From contig NCAT01000003.1 in assembly GCA_002255575.1 (NCBI GenBank), positions 1 to 64,000 on the forward strand: DNA of 64,000 nucleotides, given 5' to 3'. The translations under genes were made by a program, and so were the position numbers. This stretch comes from Acidocella sp. 20-57-95 (GTDB lineage: Bacteria > Pseudomonadota > Alphaproteobacteria > Acetobacterales > Acetobacteraceae). Numbering within the stretch: the first letter of the stretch is position 1; each line of letters begins with the position of its first letter. Of the stretch, positions 46,647 through 58,003 are shown in pieces. Below the pieces are notes generated by a model. The model was not told the origin of the DNA. It saw only the letters and a program-made list of their open reading frames with translations, and searched no databases.

Positions 46647-47255
46647 TCAGGCCGCCTTGAGCGCGGCTTCGGCGTATTCGTAGTTGGCGAGGTTATCGAT
46701 CCAGTTGGTCAGGTAGTCGGGGCGGCGGTTGCGGAAGTCGAGATAGTAGGAGTGTTCCCACACATCGATGCCGAGCAGGGCTTTGCCTTCGCCGGTGGCG
46801 AGCGGGTTGGAGCCGTTCGGGGTTTTGGTGACTTTTAATTTGCCATCGGGGCTAAGGATAAGCCATGCCCAGCCGGAGCCGAACTGGCCGATGCCGGCGG
46901 CTTTGAAGGCGTCCTTGAAGGCGGCGACGGAGCCGAAATCGGCAGTGATTTTGGCTTCCAGGGTGCCGGGGATTTTGCCGCCGGTGGGGCTCATGTTTTG
47001 CCAGAACAGAATATGGTTCCAATGCTGGCCGGCGTTATTGAATACCGGGGCGAGGTCTGGCTTGCCGTGCGAGAAGGCGACGATTTCTTCCAGGGTTTTG
47101 CCCTGCAATTCGGCATTTTTCTCCACAAAACCGTTCAGTGCCGTCACGTAAGCTTGATGGTGCTTGCCGTGATGCAGCTCCAGGGTTTCCTGGCACATGC
47201 CTTTATCGGCCAAAGCGGAGGCGGCGTAGGGGAGGGTGGGAAGTTCGAAAGCCAT
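46647..47255 (-). CDS. sodB: Superoxide dismutase (Fe/Mn type)
   Basis: Dismutates superoxide in the cytoplasm. The 202-residue protein has the metal ligands in ELHHGKHHQAYVTALN (first His), NHILFWQNM (second His) and GIDVWEHSYYLDF (Asp and last His). The phrase FGSGWAWLILSPDGKLKV and residues around the ligands fit the iron-type group, but metal choice is not certain from sequence. No signal peptide. Upstream GGAGAC precedes the ATG. Confidence 0.97.
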   Translation of the reverse strand: MAFELPTLPYAASALADKGMCQETLELHHGKHHQAYVTALNGFVEKNAELQGKTLEEIVAFSHGKPDLAPVFNNAGQHWNHILFWQNMSPTGGKIPGTLEAKITADFGSVAAFKDAFKAAGIGQFGSGWAWLILSPDGKLKVTKTPNGSNPLATGEGKALLGIDVWEHSYYLDFRNRRPDYLTNWIDNLANYEYAEAALKAA

Positions 47256-47318
47256 CGGGCGGGTCTCCTGACGAGGTGAGGGTTTTATTTCGACGTGATG
47301 AGTAGCTATGGACTGAGC

Positions 47319-49015
<1,697 letters not shown>

Positions 49016-49137
49016 CTAACCCGCCTTGCGCCACAGTCCAAGATGCCAAACAGCCAAGGCGTTTTTGCCGCTCTGCCATTAGCGTCCCGGCTTGCAGGAT
49101 TGTTTCACAATGGCGGGCTGCATGTTAAACCCCCTCT

Positions 49138-49593
49138 ATGACTCGTTCTTTGATAATCGCCTTGGGTGCTGACCATGGTGGTGTAAACCTTAAAAACCGG
49201 CTGGCCGCAGCGCTTGCTGATGCCGGCCACCAGGTGCTGGATTTTGGAACCGATGGCCTTGCCAGCGTGGATTACCCGGATTTTGCCCATGCGGTCTGCA
49301 ATGCCGTTGCGGGAACGGAGGCTGACTACGGCATATTGGTTTGCGGCACCGGTATTGGTATGTCGATCTCCGCTAACCGCAACCCCGCGATTCGCTGCGG
49401 GCTGGTGCATGATGTGACCACTGCGCGCCTTACCCGCGCCCATAACAACGCCAATGTGCTAGCCTTGGGGGCCCGGATTATCGGCGAGGAGGTGGCTCTT
49501 GATATCCTGAACGCCTTCTTAACTACAGCTTACGAAGGTGGGCGCCATGACAGGCGGCTCGCCAAACTGAACCCTGAACATGCGGAACCTTGA
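49138..49593 (+). CDS. rpiB: Ribose 5-phosphate isomerase B
   Basis: Interconverts ribose 5-phosphate and ribulose 5-phosphate. The 151-residue protein has [20 protein letters not shown] at the start, the catalytic Cys in [18 protein letters not shown] (about residue 66) and [14 protein letters not shown]. It directly precedes glyA, a common arrangement in alphaproteobacteria. The 131-base gap upstream of it (from hemB) shows no clear promoter boxes. Confidence 0.96.
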   Translation: MTRSLIIALGADHGGVNLKNRLAAALADAGHQVLDFGTDGLASVDYPDFAHAVCNAVAGTEADYGILVCGTGIGMSISANRNPAIRCGLVHDVTTARLTRAHNNANVLALGARIIGEEVALDILNAFLTTAYEGGRHDRRLAKLNPEHAEP

Positions 49594-49594
49594 T

Positions 49595-50893
49595 ATGAAT
49601 AATCCCAGCCTTTCCCCTAGCTACGACCGGTTCTTCACGGCCGCTCTGCGTGAGACAGACCCGGAACTGGCAGGCATTCTGCAACAGGAACTCACCCGCG
49701 AGCAGGATGGTATTGAGCTGATTGCTTCAGAAAATATTGTTTCCGCCGCAGTGATGGAAGCGCAAGGTTCAGTGCTGACCAATAAATATGCCGAAGGGTA
49801 CCCGGGTAAGCGCTATTATGGCGGCTGTGGCCCCGCTGACCTGGCCGAGACCTTGGCCATCGAGCGTGCTAAGAAGCTGTTTGATGCCGGTTTCGCTAAC
49901 GTGCAGCCAAATTCAGGCAGCCAGGCCAACCAAGCCGTGTTTTTGGCCCTGCTGAATGCGGGCGAAACAATTTTGGGCATGTCTTTGGCAGCGGGTGGGC
50001 ATCTCACCCATGGCGCGGCACCCAACCTATCCGGCAAATGGTTTAAGCCGGTGCAATATGGCGTGCGCAAGGATGACGGGCTGATTGACTATGATGAGGT
50101 GGCTGCGCTGGCCCATGAGCACAAGCCCAAACTGATCATCGCTGGTGGTTCGGCCTATCCGCGCTTTATCGATTTTGCGAAGTTTCGCGCGATTGCCGAT
50201 GAGGTGGGCGCTTATTTCATGGTCGATATGGCGCATTTCGCAGGCCTGGTGGCAGCGGGAATTTACCCAACACCGCTGCCGCACGCGCATGTGGTTACAA
50301 CGACAACGCATAAAACCCTTCGTGGCCCGCGTGGCGGCATGGTGCTGACCAATAGCGAGGAGATTGCGAAGAAGATTAACTCGGCAATTTTCCCTGGCCT
50401 GCAAGGCGGCCCGCTGATGCATGTGATTGCCGCCAAGGCGGTGGCGTTTGGTGAAGCGTTGCGCCCGGATTTCCGTACCTACCAGAAAGCTGTGGTGGAA
50501 AACGCCAAGGCTTTATCCGAAACTTTGGTTGAACAGGGACTCGCGATCGTGACCGGTGGGACCGACAGCCACTTGCTGTTGGTGGATCTCAGGCCGAAGA
50601 ACGTGACCGGCAAGGCGGCTGAGGCCAGCTTGGAGCGCGCCCATATGACCGCAAACAAAAATGCCATTCCGTTTGACCCGCAGAAGCCATTCATCACCTC
50701 CGGCATTCGCCTCGGCACCCCGGCTGCTACCACCCGCGGCTTTGGCGTGGCAGAATTCCGCGAAGTGGGCGTGATGATCGGTGAGGTGCTGGATGGGCTG
50801 AGCAAGTCCAATGATGGCAGCAACGATACGATCGAGCAGGCGGTTGGTGCGCGGGCCAAAGCTTTGTGCGCGCGCTTCCCCATTTATAGGTAA
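49595..50893 (+). CDS. glyA: Serine hydroxymethyltransferase
   Basis: PLP enzyme that moves the serine hydroxymethyl group to tetrahydrofolate, making glycine and one-carbon units. From ATG 49595 it has 432 residues, with [52 protein letters not shown] (PLP Lys) and the C-terminal [16 protein letters not shown]. An earlier in-frame ATG at 49580 lies within the end of rpiB. No glycine riboswitch is visible upstream. Probable start of the run to nrdR and the rib genes. Confidence 0.99.
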   Translation: MNNPSLSPSYDRFFTAALRETDPELAGILQQELTREQDGIELIASENIVSAAVMEAQGSVLTNKYAEGYPGKRYYGGCGPADLAETLAIERAKKLFDAGFANVQPNSGSQANQAVFLALLNAGETILGMSLAAGGHLTHGAAPNLSGKWFKPVQYGVRKDDGLIDYDEVAALAHEHKPKLIIAGGSAYPRFIDFAKFRAIADEVGAYFMVDMAHFAGLVAAGIYPTPLPHAHVVTTTTHKTLRGPRGGMVLTNSEEIAKKINSAIFPGLQGGPLMHVIAAKAVAFGEALRPDFRTYQKAVVENAKALSETLVEQGLAIVTGGTDSHLLLVDLRPKNVTGKAAEASLERAHMTANKNAIPFDPQKPFITSGIRLGTPAATTRGFGVAEFREVGVMIGEVLDGLSKSNDGSNDTIEQAVGARAKALCARFPIYR

Positions 50894-50901
50894 TTCGAAC
50901 C

Positions 50902-51378
50902 ATGCGTTGTCCCTTCTGTGGCGAAGCTGACACCCAGGTAAAGGACAGCCGGCCCACCGAAGATGGCAGCGCCATCCGGCGGCGGCGCTTTTGCAGCGTG
51001 TGCAACCAGCGCTTCACCACCATTGAGCGCGTGCAGTTGCGCGAGCTGACGGTGGTGAAATCTGATCAGCGGCGCGTGGCGTTCGACCGTGACAAATTGG
51101 CGCGGTCGGTGCGCACGGCCCTGCGCAAACGGCCTTTCGATGAGGAACGGATTGAGCGGCTGGTGAACGGGATTGTACGGCAGTTGGAAGCCAGCGGCGA
51201 AACCGATGTGAAATCCAGCGAGATTGGCGAGCGCGTGATGGAGACGCTGAAGGACGTTGATACCGTGGCCTATGTGCGGTTTGCCTCAGTGTACCGTGAT
51301 TTCCGTGAGGCCAAGGATTTCGAGATGTTTTTGGACCTGATGGCGCCGCCGGCGAAATTGGAAAAGCCCGGTGAGTGA
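50902..51378 (+). CDS. nrdR: Transcriptional repressor NrdR
   Basis: Zinc-ribbon/ATP-cone repressor of ribonucleotide reductase genes that senses ATP/dATP. The 158-residue protein has Cys3, Cys6, Cys31 and Cys34 (MRCPFCG ... RFCSVC), then the ATP-cone ([20 protein letters not shown]) and the [15 protein letters not shown] tail. It overlaps ribD by eight bases, so control of dNTP synthesis and riboflavin synthesis share a transcript. Confidence 0.98.
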   Translation: MRCPFCGEADTQVKDSRPTEDGSAIRRRRFCSVCNQRFTTIERVQLRELTVVKSDQRRVAFDRDKLARSVRTALRKRPFDEERIERLVNGIVRQLEASGETDVKSSEIGERVMETLKDVDTVAYVRFASVYRDFREAKDFEMFLDLMAPPAKLEKPGE

Positions 51379-52465
51379 CGAGCAATATATGCGCGCCGCA
51401 TTGGCGCTGGCGCGGCGCGGCTTGGGTGAAACCGCGCCGAACCCGTCGGTTGGTTGTGTGATCGTGAAAGATGGGCGGGTCGTCGGCCGTGGCCGGACCC
51501 AGACGGGCGGGCGCCCGCATGCGGAAACTGAAGCTTTAAGACTTGCGGGCAAAGCAGCGGGTGGCGCGACGGCGTATGTGACGCTCGAGCCTTGTTCTCA
51601 TACTGGTAAGACACCGCCGTGCGCGACCGCGTTGATCGAGGCCGGGATTGCCCGTGTTGTGATTGGCACCACTGATCCCAACCCAAAAGTAAATGGTCAA
51701 GGCAGCGCAATGCTGCGCGAAGCTGGCATCAAAGTGACTGAAAATGTTTTGAACGCTGAATGCCAAGCGGTGATCAGTGGGTTTACCAAGGTCGTCGCGG
51801 CGGGGCGGCCGCTGATACGGCTGAAGTTGGCATCAACGCTGGATGGCCGGATTGCGAGCAAGACCCGTGAAAGCAAATGGTTGACCGGGGAGAGTGCGCG
51901 CCGCGCTGCCCACGCCATTCGTGGGCGGCATGACGCCGTGCTGGTGGGTGTAGGAACAGTGCTGGCCGATGACCCGGAATTGAACTGCCGGATTGAAGGG
52001 TTTCGTAACGCCCCGTTGGTGCGCGTTGTGGTGGATAGCCATTTGCGCACCCCGCTGATGAGCAAGCTGGTACGCAGCGCCACTGCGGAACCGTTATGGG
52101 TTTTGCACCGTGATGGCGCCGACCCTTCCCGCAAGCGCGCGTTGGAGCAGGCAGGCGTCAAATTATTTGACCTACCTGGCTGCGCGGCTGGTGTTGATTT
52201 ACCCGAAGCGATGAAGCTGCTGGCAAAGTTGGGCCTGACCAGAATTCTTGTGGAAGGTGGTGGCACTATTGCGGCCGGGCTGTTGCGCGACCATTTGGTT
52301 GACAGGCTGGCCTGGTTCCATGCGCCGGCGATCATCGGTGGCGATGGCTGGCCCTCGGCACAGGGGTTTGGTGTGACAAAATTATCAGACATGCCGCGCT
52401 TTGTCCCGGTGGCGCAGGAACGCTGGGGTGATGACATGTTGAGTACGTTTAAGGTGGCTGCTTAA
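51371..52465 (+). CDS. ribD: Riboflavin biosynthesis bifunctional deaminase/reductase RibD
   Basis: Deaminates the pyrimidine intermediate and then reduces its ribosyl group. The 364-residue protein has an N-terminal deaminase with zinc motif H50-A-E52, C75 and C84 ([22 protein letters not shown]). A C-terminal reductase follows ([43 protein letters not shown]). It overlaps nrdR upstream and ribE by one base downstream. Confidence 0.98.
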   Translation: MSDEQYMRAALALARRGLGETAPNPSVGCVIVKDGRVVGRGRTQTGGRPHAETEALRLAGKAAGGATAYVTLEPCSHTGKTPPCATALIEAGIARVVIGTTDPNPKVNGQGSAMLREAGIKVTENVLNAECQAVISGFTKVVAAGRPLIRLKLASTLDGRIASKTRESKWLTGESARRAAHAIRGRHDAVLVGVGTVLADDPELNCRIEGFRNAPLVRVVVDSHLRTPLMSKLVRSATAEPLWVLHRDGADPSRKRALEQAGVKLFDLPGCAAGVDLPEAMKLLAKLGLTRILVEGGGTIAAGLLRDHLVDRLAWFHAPAIIGGDGWPSAQGFGVTKLSDMPRFVPVAQERWGDDMLSTFKVAA

Positions 52466-53076
52466 TGTTTACAGGTTTGATTAGCGGCGTTGGGACTGTG
52501 CGCGAGGTGCTGCCGATCGGGCAGGGCAGGGATGCGCGATTTGTTATCGCTGTTCCCAATGATGGCGAATGGGCGGCGATTGGTGGGGTAAAGTTAGGCG
52601 CTTCCATCGCCTGTTCAGGCTGCTGCCTAACCGTGATTGAACGTGGTGATGATTGGTTTGCAGTGGAAGTCTCGGCAGAATCGCTCAGCCTTACCACGCT
52701 CGGGGGCTGGAAAGCTGGCAGCAAAATAAACCTCGAGCGGTCACTTAAATTAGGTGATGAGTTGGGTGGCCATTTGGTCTCTGGCCATGTTGATGGGCTG
52801 GCGACCGTGACGGCCATGGTGCCGGAAAATGGTTCCACCCGCTGGCGCTTTGAATTGCCGGCCGCATTGGCAAAGTTTGTCGCACCCAAGGGCAGCATTG
52901 CCATCAATGGTGTCTCACTGACCGTGAATGAAGTTGATGGCACGCAGTTTGGCGTGAACATCATTCCCCACACCGCGCTGCACACAAATTTTTCATCCCT
53001 TGCCGTTGGTGACCAGGTAAATATCGAGATTGACATGCTGGCCCGCTATGTCGCGCGGCTGAGGGAGTTTGCATAA
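52465..53076 (+). CDS. ribE: Riboflavin synthase alpha chain
   Basis: Last step of riboflavin synthesis: dismutation of two lumazine molecules. The 203-residue protein is the duplicated beta-barrel form, with [39 protein letters not shown] and the second-half SGHVDGLATVTAM, INGVSLTVNEVDG and NIIPHTALHTNF. One-base overlaps (TAATG-type) with ribD and ribBA show tight coupling. Called ribC in some organisms. Confidence 0.97.
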   Translation: MFTGLISGVGTVREVLPIGQGRDARFVIAVPNDGEWAAIGGVKLGASIACSGCCLTVIERGDDWFAVEVSAESLSLTTLGGWKAGSKINLERSLKLGDELGGHLVSGHVDGLATVTAMVPENGSTRWRFELPAALAKFVAPKGSIAINGVSLTVNEVDGTQFGVNIIPHTALHTNFSSLAVGDQVNIEIDMLARYVARLREFA

Positions 53077-54218
53077 TGGATGGCGTAAAAACAGCGTCGC
53101 TGCGGGATTATATTTCCTCAGCCGCAGAAATTATCGAGGAAGCCCGCGCTGGGCGGATTTTCATTCTGGTGGATGATGAAGACCGCGAAAATGAAGGCGA
53201 CTTGGTGATTCCTGCACAGTTTGCGACACCAGATGCCATCAACTTCATGGCCAAGCATGCGCGTGGGTTGATCTGCCTTGCTATGACCAAAGGCCGTTGC
53301 GAGCGCTTGGGGCTGCCCTTAATGAGCCAGTCTAACGGCTCCCGGCACGAGACCGCGTTCACGGTTTCAATTGAAGCGCGTGAAGGTGTGACCACTGGTA
53401 TTTCGGCAGCAGACCGCGCGCGCACCGTTGCCGTTGCGATCAACCCTGAACTGGGCCGCGAAGATATCGTAACACCCGGCCATGTGTTTCCGTTGATGGC
53501 CCGTGATGGCGGTACGTTGGTGCGCGCCGGCCATACGGAGGCGGCGGTGGATATTGCGCGCTTGGCTGGGTTAATCCCCGCCGGCGTGATCTGTGAAATT
53601 ATGAATGATGACGGCACAATGGCAAGGTTGCCTGATTTGGTGGCATTTGCGCAGCGGCATAATTTGAAGCTGGGCACCATCGCGGATCTCATCGCGTATC
53701 GTGGCCGCACCGAAAAATTAGTGAAGCGCAAGGAAAGCGGCGTCACGTCGGATGGTCATGGCGGTACCTGGCGGCTGCTTGCCTTTGAAGATACGATTGA
53801 GAAAATCGAGCATTTGGCCTTGATAAAAGGTGATATTGGCGCGCCGGAACCGCTCCTGGTGCGGATGCATGCGGTTGACAGTATTGGCGATATGCTGGGC
53901 GGCACGCATCTGGCCACATTGCAAGGTGCGATGGCACAGATACGCGAAGCGGGGCGCGGCGTTGTGGTGTTGATCCGCGAATCTAAGCTTGACGCTGTCT
54001 CGTCGCGCATTCGGTATTTGATGAATGGCCAGCGCCCGGGACCGGCTTTGCGTGATTATGGCGTCGGCGCGCAAATTTTAACCGATCTCGGCGTGAAGGA
54101 CATGATTCTACTCTCGAACCATAAGCGTTCGATCATCGGTCTCGAAGGCTATCGGCTGAATGTTGTGGAACAGCGCCGTATTGAGGGTGTTCCCGATACG
54201 GAACCGAAATTGCCATGA
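53076..54218 (+). CDS. ribBA: 3,4-dihydroxy-2-butanone 4-phosphate synthase with degenerate GTP cyclohydrolase II domain
   Basis: The N-terminal 215 residues form an intact DHBP synthase (RibB): FILVDDEDRENEGDLVIPAQ, HARGLICLAMTK, RHETAFTVSIEAREGVTTGI and HTEAAVDIARLAG, supplying the four-carbon unit for lumazine. The C-terminal 165 residues have the GTP cyclohydrolase II fold, but the zinc-binding Cys residues are gone. LVRMHAVDSIGDMLGG replaces the usual HxEC-type segment and THLATLQGAM replaces RCDCGxQL. So GTP cyclohydrolase II activity is unlikely and a separate ribA is expected elsewhere. This hybrid occurs in other alphaproteobacteria. Confidence 0.95.
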   Translation: MDGVKTASLRDYISSAAEIIEEARAGRIFILVDDEDRENEGDLVIPAQFATPDAINFMAKHARGLICLAMTKGRCERLGLPLMSQSNGSRHETAFTVSIEAREGVTTGISAADRARTVAVAINPELGREDIVTPGHVFPLMARDGGTLVRAGHTEAAVDIARLAGLIPAGVICEIMNDDGTMARLPDLVAFAQRHNLKLGTIADLIAYRGRTEKLVKRKESGVTSDGHGGTWRLLAFEDTIEKIEHLALIKGDIGAPEPLLVRMHAVDSIGDMLGGTHLATLQGAMAQIREAGRGVVVLIRESKLDAVSSRIRYLMNGQRPGPALRDYGVGAQILTDLGVKDMILLSNHKRSIIGLEGYRLNVVEQRRIEGVPDTEPKLP

Positions 54219-54697
54219 GCACCGCTGATGCCGCTCTGCCTCTCGCGCCTGAAGTACCGGGTGCGCCGCCGAAAATTTTGCTCATTCGCGCACCGTATTA
54301 CGCTGGTGTGGTGGATGGTATGACCAGTGCGGCCAACGAAATTTTGAAGTCTGTTGCAGCGACTGTGCAGACTATTGATGTGGCTGGCGCGTTTGAATTG
54401 CCGCAGGCTTTGCGGATTGCCTTACGCGGGCAGCAGAGATTTGATGGCTTTATCGCGCTAGGCTGCGTGGTACGCGGTGAGACGGATCACTATGAATTTA
54501 TCTGTGCCAGTGCGATGGACGGATTGATGCAAGTGGCCTTGCAATTTGGCATCTGCCTGGGTACGGCACTGCTCACTGTTGATACATTAGCACAGGCCGA
54601 AGCAAGGTCGCGTGAAACTGGCGCCAATAAAGGTGCTGAAGCCGCCGTGGCATGTTTAAAGCAAATTGCGCTGGCGCGCATGTTGGAAGCCGTATGA
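54215..54697 (+). CDS. ribH: 6,7-dimethyl-8-ribityllumazine synthase
   Basis: Condenses the RibD and RibB products to lumazine, the substrate of RibE. The 160-residue protein has LIRAPYYAGVVDGMTSAANE, the VAGAFELPQALRIAL loop, and GETDHYEFICASAMDGLM with the catalytic His region. The N-terminal 20 residues are Pro/Ala-rich. It overlaps both ribBA and nusB by four bases. Confidence 0.97.
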   Translation: MSTADAALPLAPEVPGAPPKILLIRAPYYAGVVDGMTSAANEILKSVAATVQTIDVAGAFELPQALRIALRGQQRFDGFIALGCVVRGETDHYEFICASAMDGLMQVALQFGICLGTALLTVDTLAQAEARSRETGANKGAEAAVACLKQIALARMLEAV

Positions 54698-55182
54698 CCG
54701 AACAGAATAAACCAAGGCCACGTACGCTCTCGCGCGTGGCAGCGGTGCAAGCGCTATATCAATCTGAACAAGCGGCGCAGAGCCCTGAAACTGTTATTGA
54801 TCAGTTTGTGCGGCACCGTATCGGCAATATTCCAGGCCGGGGCGGCTTGGATGATGGGCACCTGACGGACGCGCAAGTGCCGTTATTTGCGCGTATCGTT
54901 CGTACCGCAACCCAGCAGCAGGATGTGATTGACGGGATGATTGTACAGGCGCTGCCAGAAACCTGGCCGTTGGACCGGTTGGACCCGGTGTTGCGCGCGC
55001 TGTTGCGGGCGAGTGGTGCCGAATTATGGATGAGTGATGGCCCACCGGCGAAGGTGGTGATTAACGAATATCTCGATGTGGCGCATGGTTTTTTTGCGGG
55101 CGAAGAATCCCGGCTGGCCAACGGCGTGTTGGACCGGATTGCACATTTGCTGCGCCCTGCCGAATTTTCTCCTGCGGCGTAA
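54694..55182 (+). CDS. nusB: Transcription antitermination factor NusB
   Basis: Binds boxA RNA with S10 to stop premature termination in rRNA operons. The 162-residue protein starts with RTLSRVAAVQALYQSEQAAQ and has LPETWPLDRLDPVLRALLRA and PAKVVINEYLDVAHGFF, with a family C-terminus NGVLDRIAHLLRP. ATG 54694 overlaps the ribH stop (ATGA); an upstream ATG at 54652 lies in ribH coding sequence and adds non-NusB residues. The ribH-nusB-thiL order is conserved. Confidence 0.97.
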   Translation: MTEQNKPRPRTLSRVAAVQALYQSEQAAQSPETVIDQFVRHRIGNIPGRGGLDDGHLTDAQVPLFARIVRTATQQQDVIDGMIVQALPETWPLDRLDPVLRALLRASGAELWMSDGPPAKVVINEYLDVAHGFFAGEESRLANGVLDRIAHLLRPAEFSPAA

Positions 55183-55187
55183 GCGCC

Positions 55188-56126
55188 ATGGGCGATGAGT
55201 TTTCCCGCATCGCCCAGTATTTCGCGCCGCTCAGCGGGCCGGAAGGGCTAGGGCTGCTGGATGATGCGGCTTTGTATGCGCCGCCGGCAGGATGCGACTT
55301 GGTGCTGACCGTCGATCAGATGCTCGAATCTGTGCATTTTTTGCCCGGTGACCCACCGGATTTAATTGCGCGGAAATTGCTACGGCGGAATTTGTCCGAC
55401 CTCGCGGCGATGGGGGCAACCGCCACAGGCTATTTACTAACCACGGCGCTGCCACCAGGAACGGATGAAAGCTGGTTGGAGGTTTTTGCGCGCGGGTTAG
55501 CGCAGGATCAGGCAGCGTATGGCATCCGCTTGTTTGGCGGCGATAGTTCTTCCGCTTTGGCGCATATTTCCTTGAGCGCGACCTTTATTGGCTATGTTGA
55601 GGCCGGTAAGGCATTGCGGCGCAACGGTGCCCGGCCAGGTGATGAAATTTGGGTGACTGGCACGATCGGTGACGCGGCTCTTGGGCTACAAGCCCGGCGC
55701 GGCGCGTTGCAGGATTTATCAGGGTTTTTGACGAACCGTTCGATGCTGCCGTCACCGCGCATGGGGCTGCAATTAGCCGGCATTGCAACCGCAGCGGTCG
55801 ATATTTCTGACGGGCTGGTGCAGGATTTGGGGCATATATGTAAAGCATCCGGTGTGGCTGCGACGATCATGGCGCATTTGGTCCCGGCTTCAGCCGTGGC
55901 GGCAGCATTTGGTGATGCGATGCTTGAGACGAGGCTAACCGGTGGTGATGACTATGAATTGCTATTGGCCGTGCCACCGGGGCATGAAGCAGCGTTGCGG
56001 GCGGCGTGTGGGGATTTGCTTGTCACCAAGATCGGGTATTTTTCAGCAGGTCCGGCACCGGTGAGAGTGCTTGGCGCTGATCGCCGTGAAATACCACTTA
56101 CCAAGGCTGGGTGGCGACATTTTTAA
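55188..56126 (+). CDS. thiL: Thiamine-monophosphate kinase
   Basis: Phosphorylates thiamine monophosphate to the active diphosphate. The 312-residue protein has GDEFSRIAQYFAPL, GLLDDAALYAPPAGCDLVLT with the metal Asp pair, LLRRNLSDLAAMGATATGYL, LFGGDSSSALAHISLSATFI and TGGDDYELLLAVPP. No TPP riboswitch precedes it, as it is embedded in the operon five bases after nusB. It is last in the run and faces the SDR gene across 39 bases. Confidence 0.97.
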   Translation: MGDEFSRIAQYFAPLSGPEGLGLLDDAALYAPPAGCDLVLTVDQMLESVHFLPGDPPDLIARKLLRRNLSDLAAMGATATGYLLTTALPPGTDESWLEVFARGLAQDQAAYGIRLFGGDSSSALAHISLSATFIGYVEAGKALRRNGARPGDEIWVTGTIGDAALGLQARRGALQDLSGFLTNRSMLPSPRMGLQLAGIATAAVDISDGLVQDLGHICKASGVAATIMAHLVPASAVAAAFGDAMLETRLTGGDDYELLLAVPPGHEAALRAACGDLLVTKIGYFSAGPAPVRVLGADRREIPLTKAGWRHF

Positions 56127-56165
56127 AACAAAACACCAATGCCAGCGGACATAGGTATAACGATT

Positions 56166-57035
56166 TCAGCGCACGGGGGCGACACTTGGCTTAAGTGAAA
56201 AAGGATCGGTTGGGTTTCGCTGGGCCAGAATATCCTGCATGCGCAGTTCCACCGAACCCAGTATTTTCGGGTGGGTGAGGCAGTAGAATTTATTTTCCCT
56301 GATACAGTCGAACGTTTTTGCCGCTACGTCGGCGGCGGTTATGCGCCCCGATTGGACGGCTTTCATGGTCGCGGCGGCGGCGAGCTTCTGGCTTTCGGTC
56401 AGCGGCGCATCATCTTGTAAATCGATCGGGCGGTTGCGTTCGGATGCTGCAATACCAGTACTAACGAAGGCAGGGCATAGCACTGTCACGCCAATATTGG
56501 CCTTGGCGACCTGCAAATCCTGATAGAGGGTTTCAGATAATGTTACCACCGCATGTTTGCTGACATTATAAACGCCCATCATCTGTGCCGAGAGCAACCC
56601 AGCCACTGAGGCAGTGTTGACGATGTGGCATTCATCCCCCTGTGCTAGCATTTTGGGTGTGAAAAGCCGGATGCCGTGGATCACGCTCCACATATTCACG
56701 CCAAGCACCCATTCCCAATCCTTAATGGAATTTTCCCAAATGAAACCACCCGCGCCCACGCCAGCATTGTTGAACAGCAAATGTGTCGCGCCATAAGTTT
56801 CAAAAATTTTTGCAGCGAGTGCTTCCATATCCTCAGCGCGGCTGACATCGGTTCGAAGTGCCAAAACTTCAGCCCCCTGCGCACGCAGTTCCGCTGTTAC
56901 TTCATCAAGCGTTGCCTGGTTGATATCGGCCAGAGCCAGTTTCATGTTGAGTGCAGCAGAAATCCGCGCAAATTCACGGCCGAAGCCGCTGCCCGCGCCG
57001 GTGATCACTGCCACCTTGTTGTTAAAATCTTTCAT
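56166..57035 (-). CDS. Short-chain dehydrogenase/reductase
   Basis: A 289-residue classical SDR: cofactor loop AVITGAGSGFGREFAR, NNAGVGAGGF, and the catalytic Tyr-x3-Lys in GVYNVSKHAVVTLSETL with Ser in IVNTASVAGLL. An acidic ALADINQ after strand 2 suggests NAD(H), but Arg/Lys rules are not strict. The family often acts on hydroxyacyl-CoA or alcohols. It is third in the minus-strand set after the acyl-CoA dehydrogenase and quinone-oxidoreductase-like gene (ATGA overlap with the latter). Confidence 0.9.
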   Translation of the reverse strand: MKDFNNKVAVITGAGSGFGREFARISAALNMKLALADINQATLDEVTAELRAQGAEVLALRTDVSRAEDMEALAAKIFETYGATHLLFNNAGVGAGGFIWENSIKDWEWVLGVNMWSVIHGIRLFTPKMLAQGDECHIVNTASVAGLLSAQMMGVYNVSKHAVVTLSETLYQDLQVAKANIGVTVLCPAFVSTGIAASERNRPIDLQDDAPLTESQKLAAAATMKAVQSGRITAADVAAKTFDCIRENKFYCLTHPKILGSVELRMQDILAQRNPTDPFSLKPSVAPVR

Positions 57036-58003
57036 GGCCGCACCACGATTTTTCCGGTAACTTTACGTGCTGCCATCGCCATGAGTGCTTGCGGCACTTC
57101 ATCTAGGCTATAGGTTTTCGAAATCAGGGGTTGGATCTTGCCTTCGCCCATCCAGGCCAGCATTTCTGCCATCCCTTTGATATTATTTTGCGGTTCGCGG
57201 CGGGCAAATTCGCCCCAGAAAACACCCACGAGGGACGCGCCTTTGAGCAATGGCAGGTTCAAGGGAATTGCCGGAATATCGCCAGCGGCAAAGCCGATAA
57301 TGACATGCCGCCCGCGCCAACCGATGGAGCGAAAGGCCGCTTCAGTATATTTGCCGCCCACCGGATCGTAAATCACATCTGGCCCGCGGCCGCAGGTGCG
57401 CTTAATGCCTTCGCGCAAATCCTCAGATGAATAGTTTATCACCTCATCTGCGCCATGCGCCCGGCAAATCTCGCATTTCTCGTCAGATGATGCTGCCGCG
57501 ACAATTTTTGCGCCAATCGCCTTGCCAATTTCAACCGCCGCCAGCCCCACGCCGCCGGCAGCGCCCAGTACCAGCATGGTTTCATGCGGCTGCAAGGCGG
57601 CACGGTCGCGCACGGCATGCCAGGATGTGCCGTATGCCAGCATGAATGCCGCTGCGATGTCATAGCTCAGCGTTTTGGGAATTTTTACGCATTTGGCGGC
57701 CTCAACCACCACCTCCTCGGCAAACCCACCAACTGAACACAACGCCGCCACACGGTCACCGATGGCAAACGCCGTTACGCCATCGCCCACCGCCAGCACG
57801 TCACCACTCACTTCGGCACCGGGTATGAAGGGCAATTCTGGCTGGACTTGGTATTTTTTCTGAATGATCAGCACATCCGGGAAATTAACCCCGGCAGCGC
57901 GGGTTTTTATCAATAGCTCGCCGGGTTTTGGTTGCGGCGAGGCCAGGTCTTTTACGACCAGCATCTCTGGCCCACCCCAGGCCTCGCACACAACCGCGCG
58001 CAT
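57032..58003 (-). CDS. NADPH:quinone oxidoreductase-like (zinc-independent MDR) protein
   Basis: A 323-residue medium-chain dehydrogenase/reductase. The GroES-like domain has GVNFPDVLIIQKKYQVQPEL and FIPGAEVSGDVLAVGDGVT but lacks zinc Cys ligands. The Rossmann domain has VLGAAGGVGLAAVEIGKAIG. These reduce quinones, enals or acyl-CoA double bonds. ATG 58003 overlaps the stop of the acyl-CoA dehydrogenase by one base; the frame continues to 58057 without a better start. It is probably part of the same catabolic unit. Confidence 0.9.
   Translation of the reverse strand: MRAVVCEAWGGPEMLVVKDLASPQPKPGELLIKTRAAGVNFPDVLIIQKKYQVQPELPFIPGAEVSGDVLAVGDGVTAFAIGDRVAALCSVGGFAEEVVVEAAKCVKIPKTLSYDIAAAFMLAYGTSWHAVRDRAALQPHETMLVLGAAGGVGLAAVEIGKAIGAKIVAAASSDEKCEICRAHGADEVINYSSEDLREGIKRTCGRGPDVIYDPVGGKYTEAAFRSIGWRGRHVIIGFAAGDIPAIPLNLPLLKGASLVGVFWGEFARREPQNNIKGMAEMLAWMGEGKIQPLISKTYSLDEVPQALMAMAARKVTGKIVVRP

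Noticed and set aside
50894..51371. FMN riboswitch before the riboflavin genes
   Set aside because: ribD overlaps nrdR and there is no leader; upstream gaps are too short and show no RFN-like pattern. Likewise there is no TPP riboswitch before thiL or glycine riboswitch before glyA.
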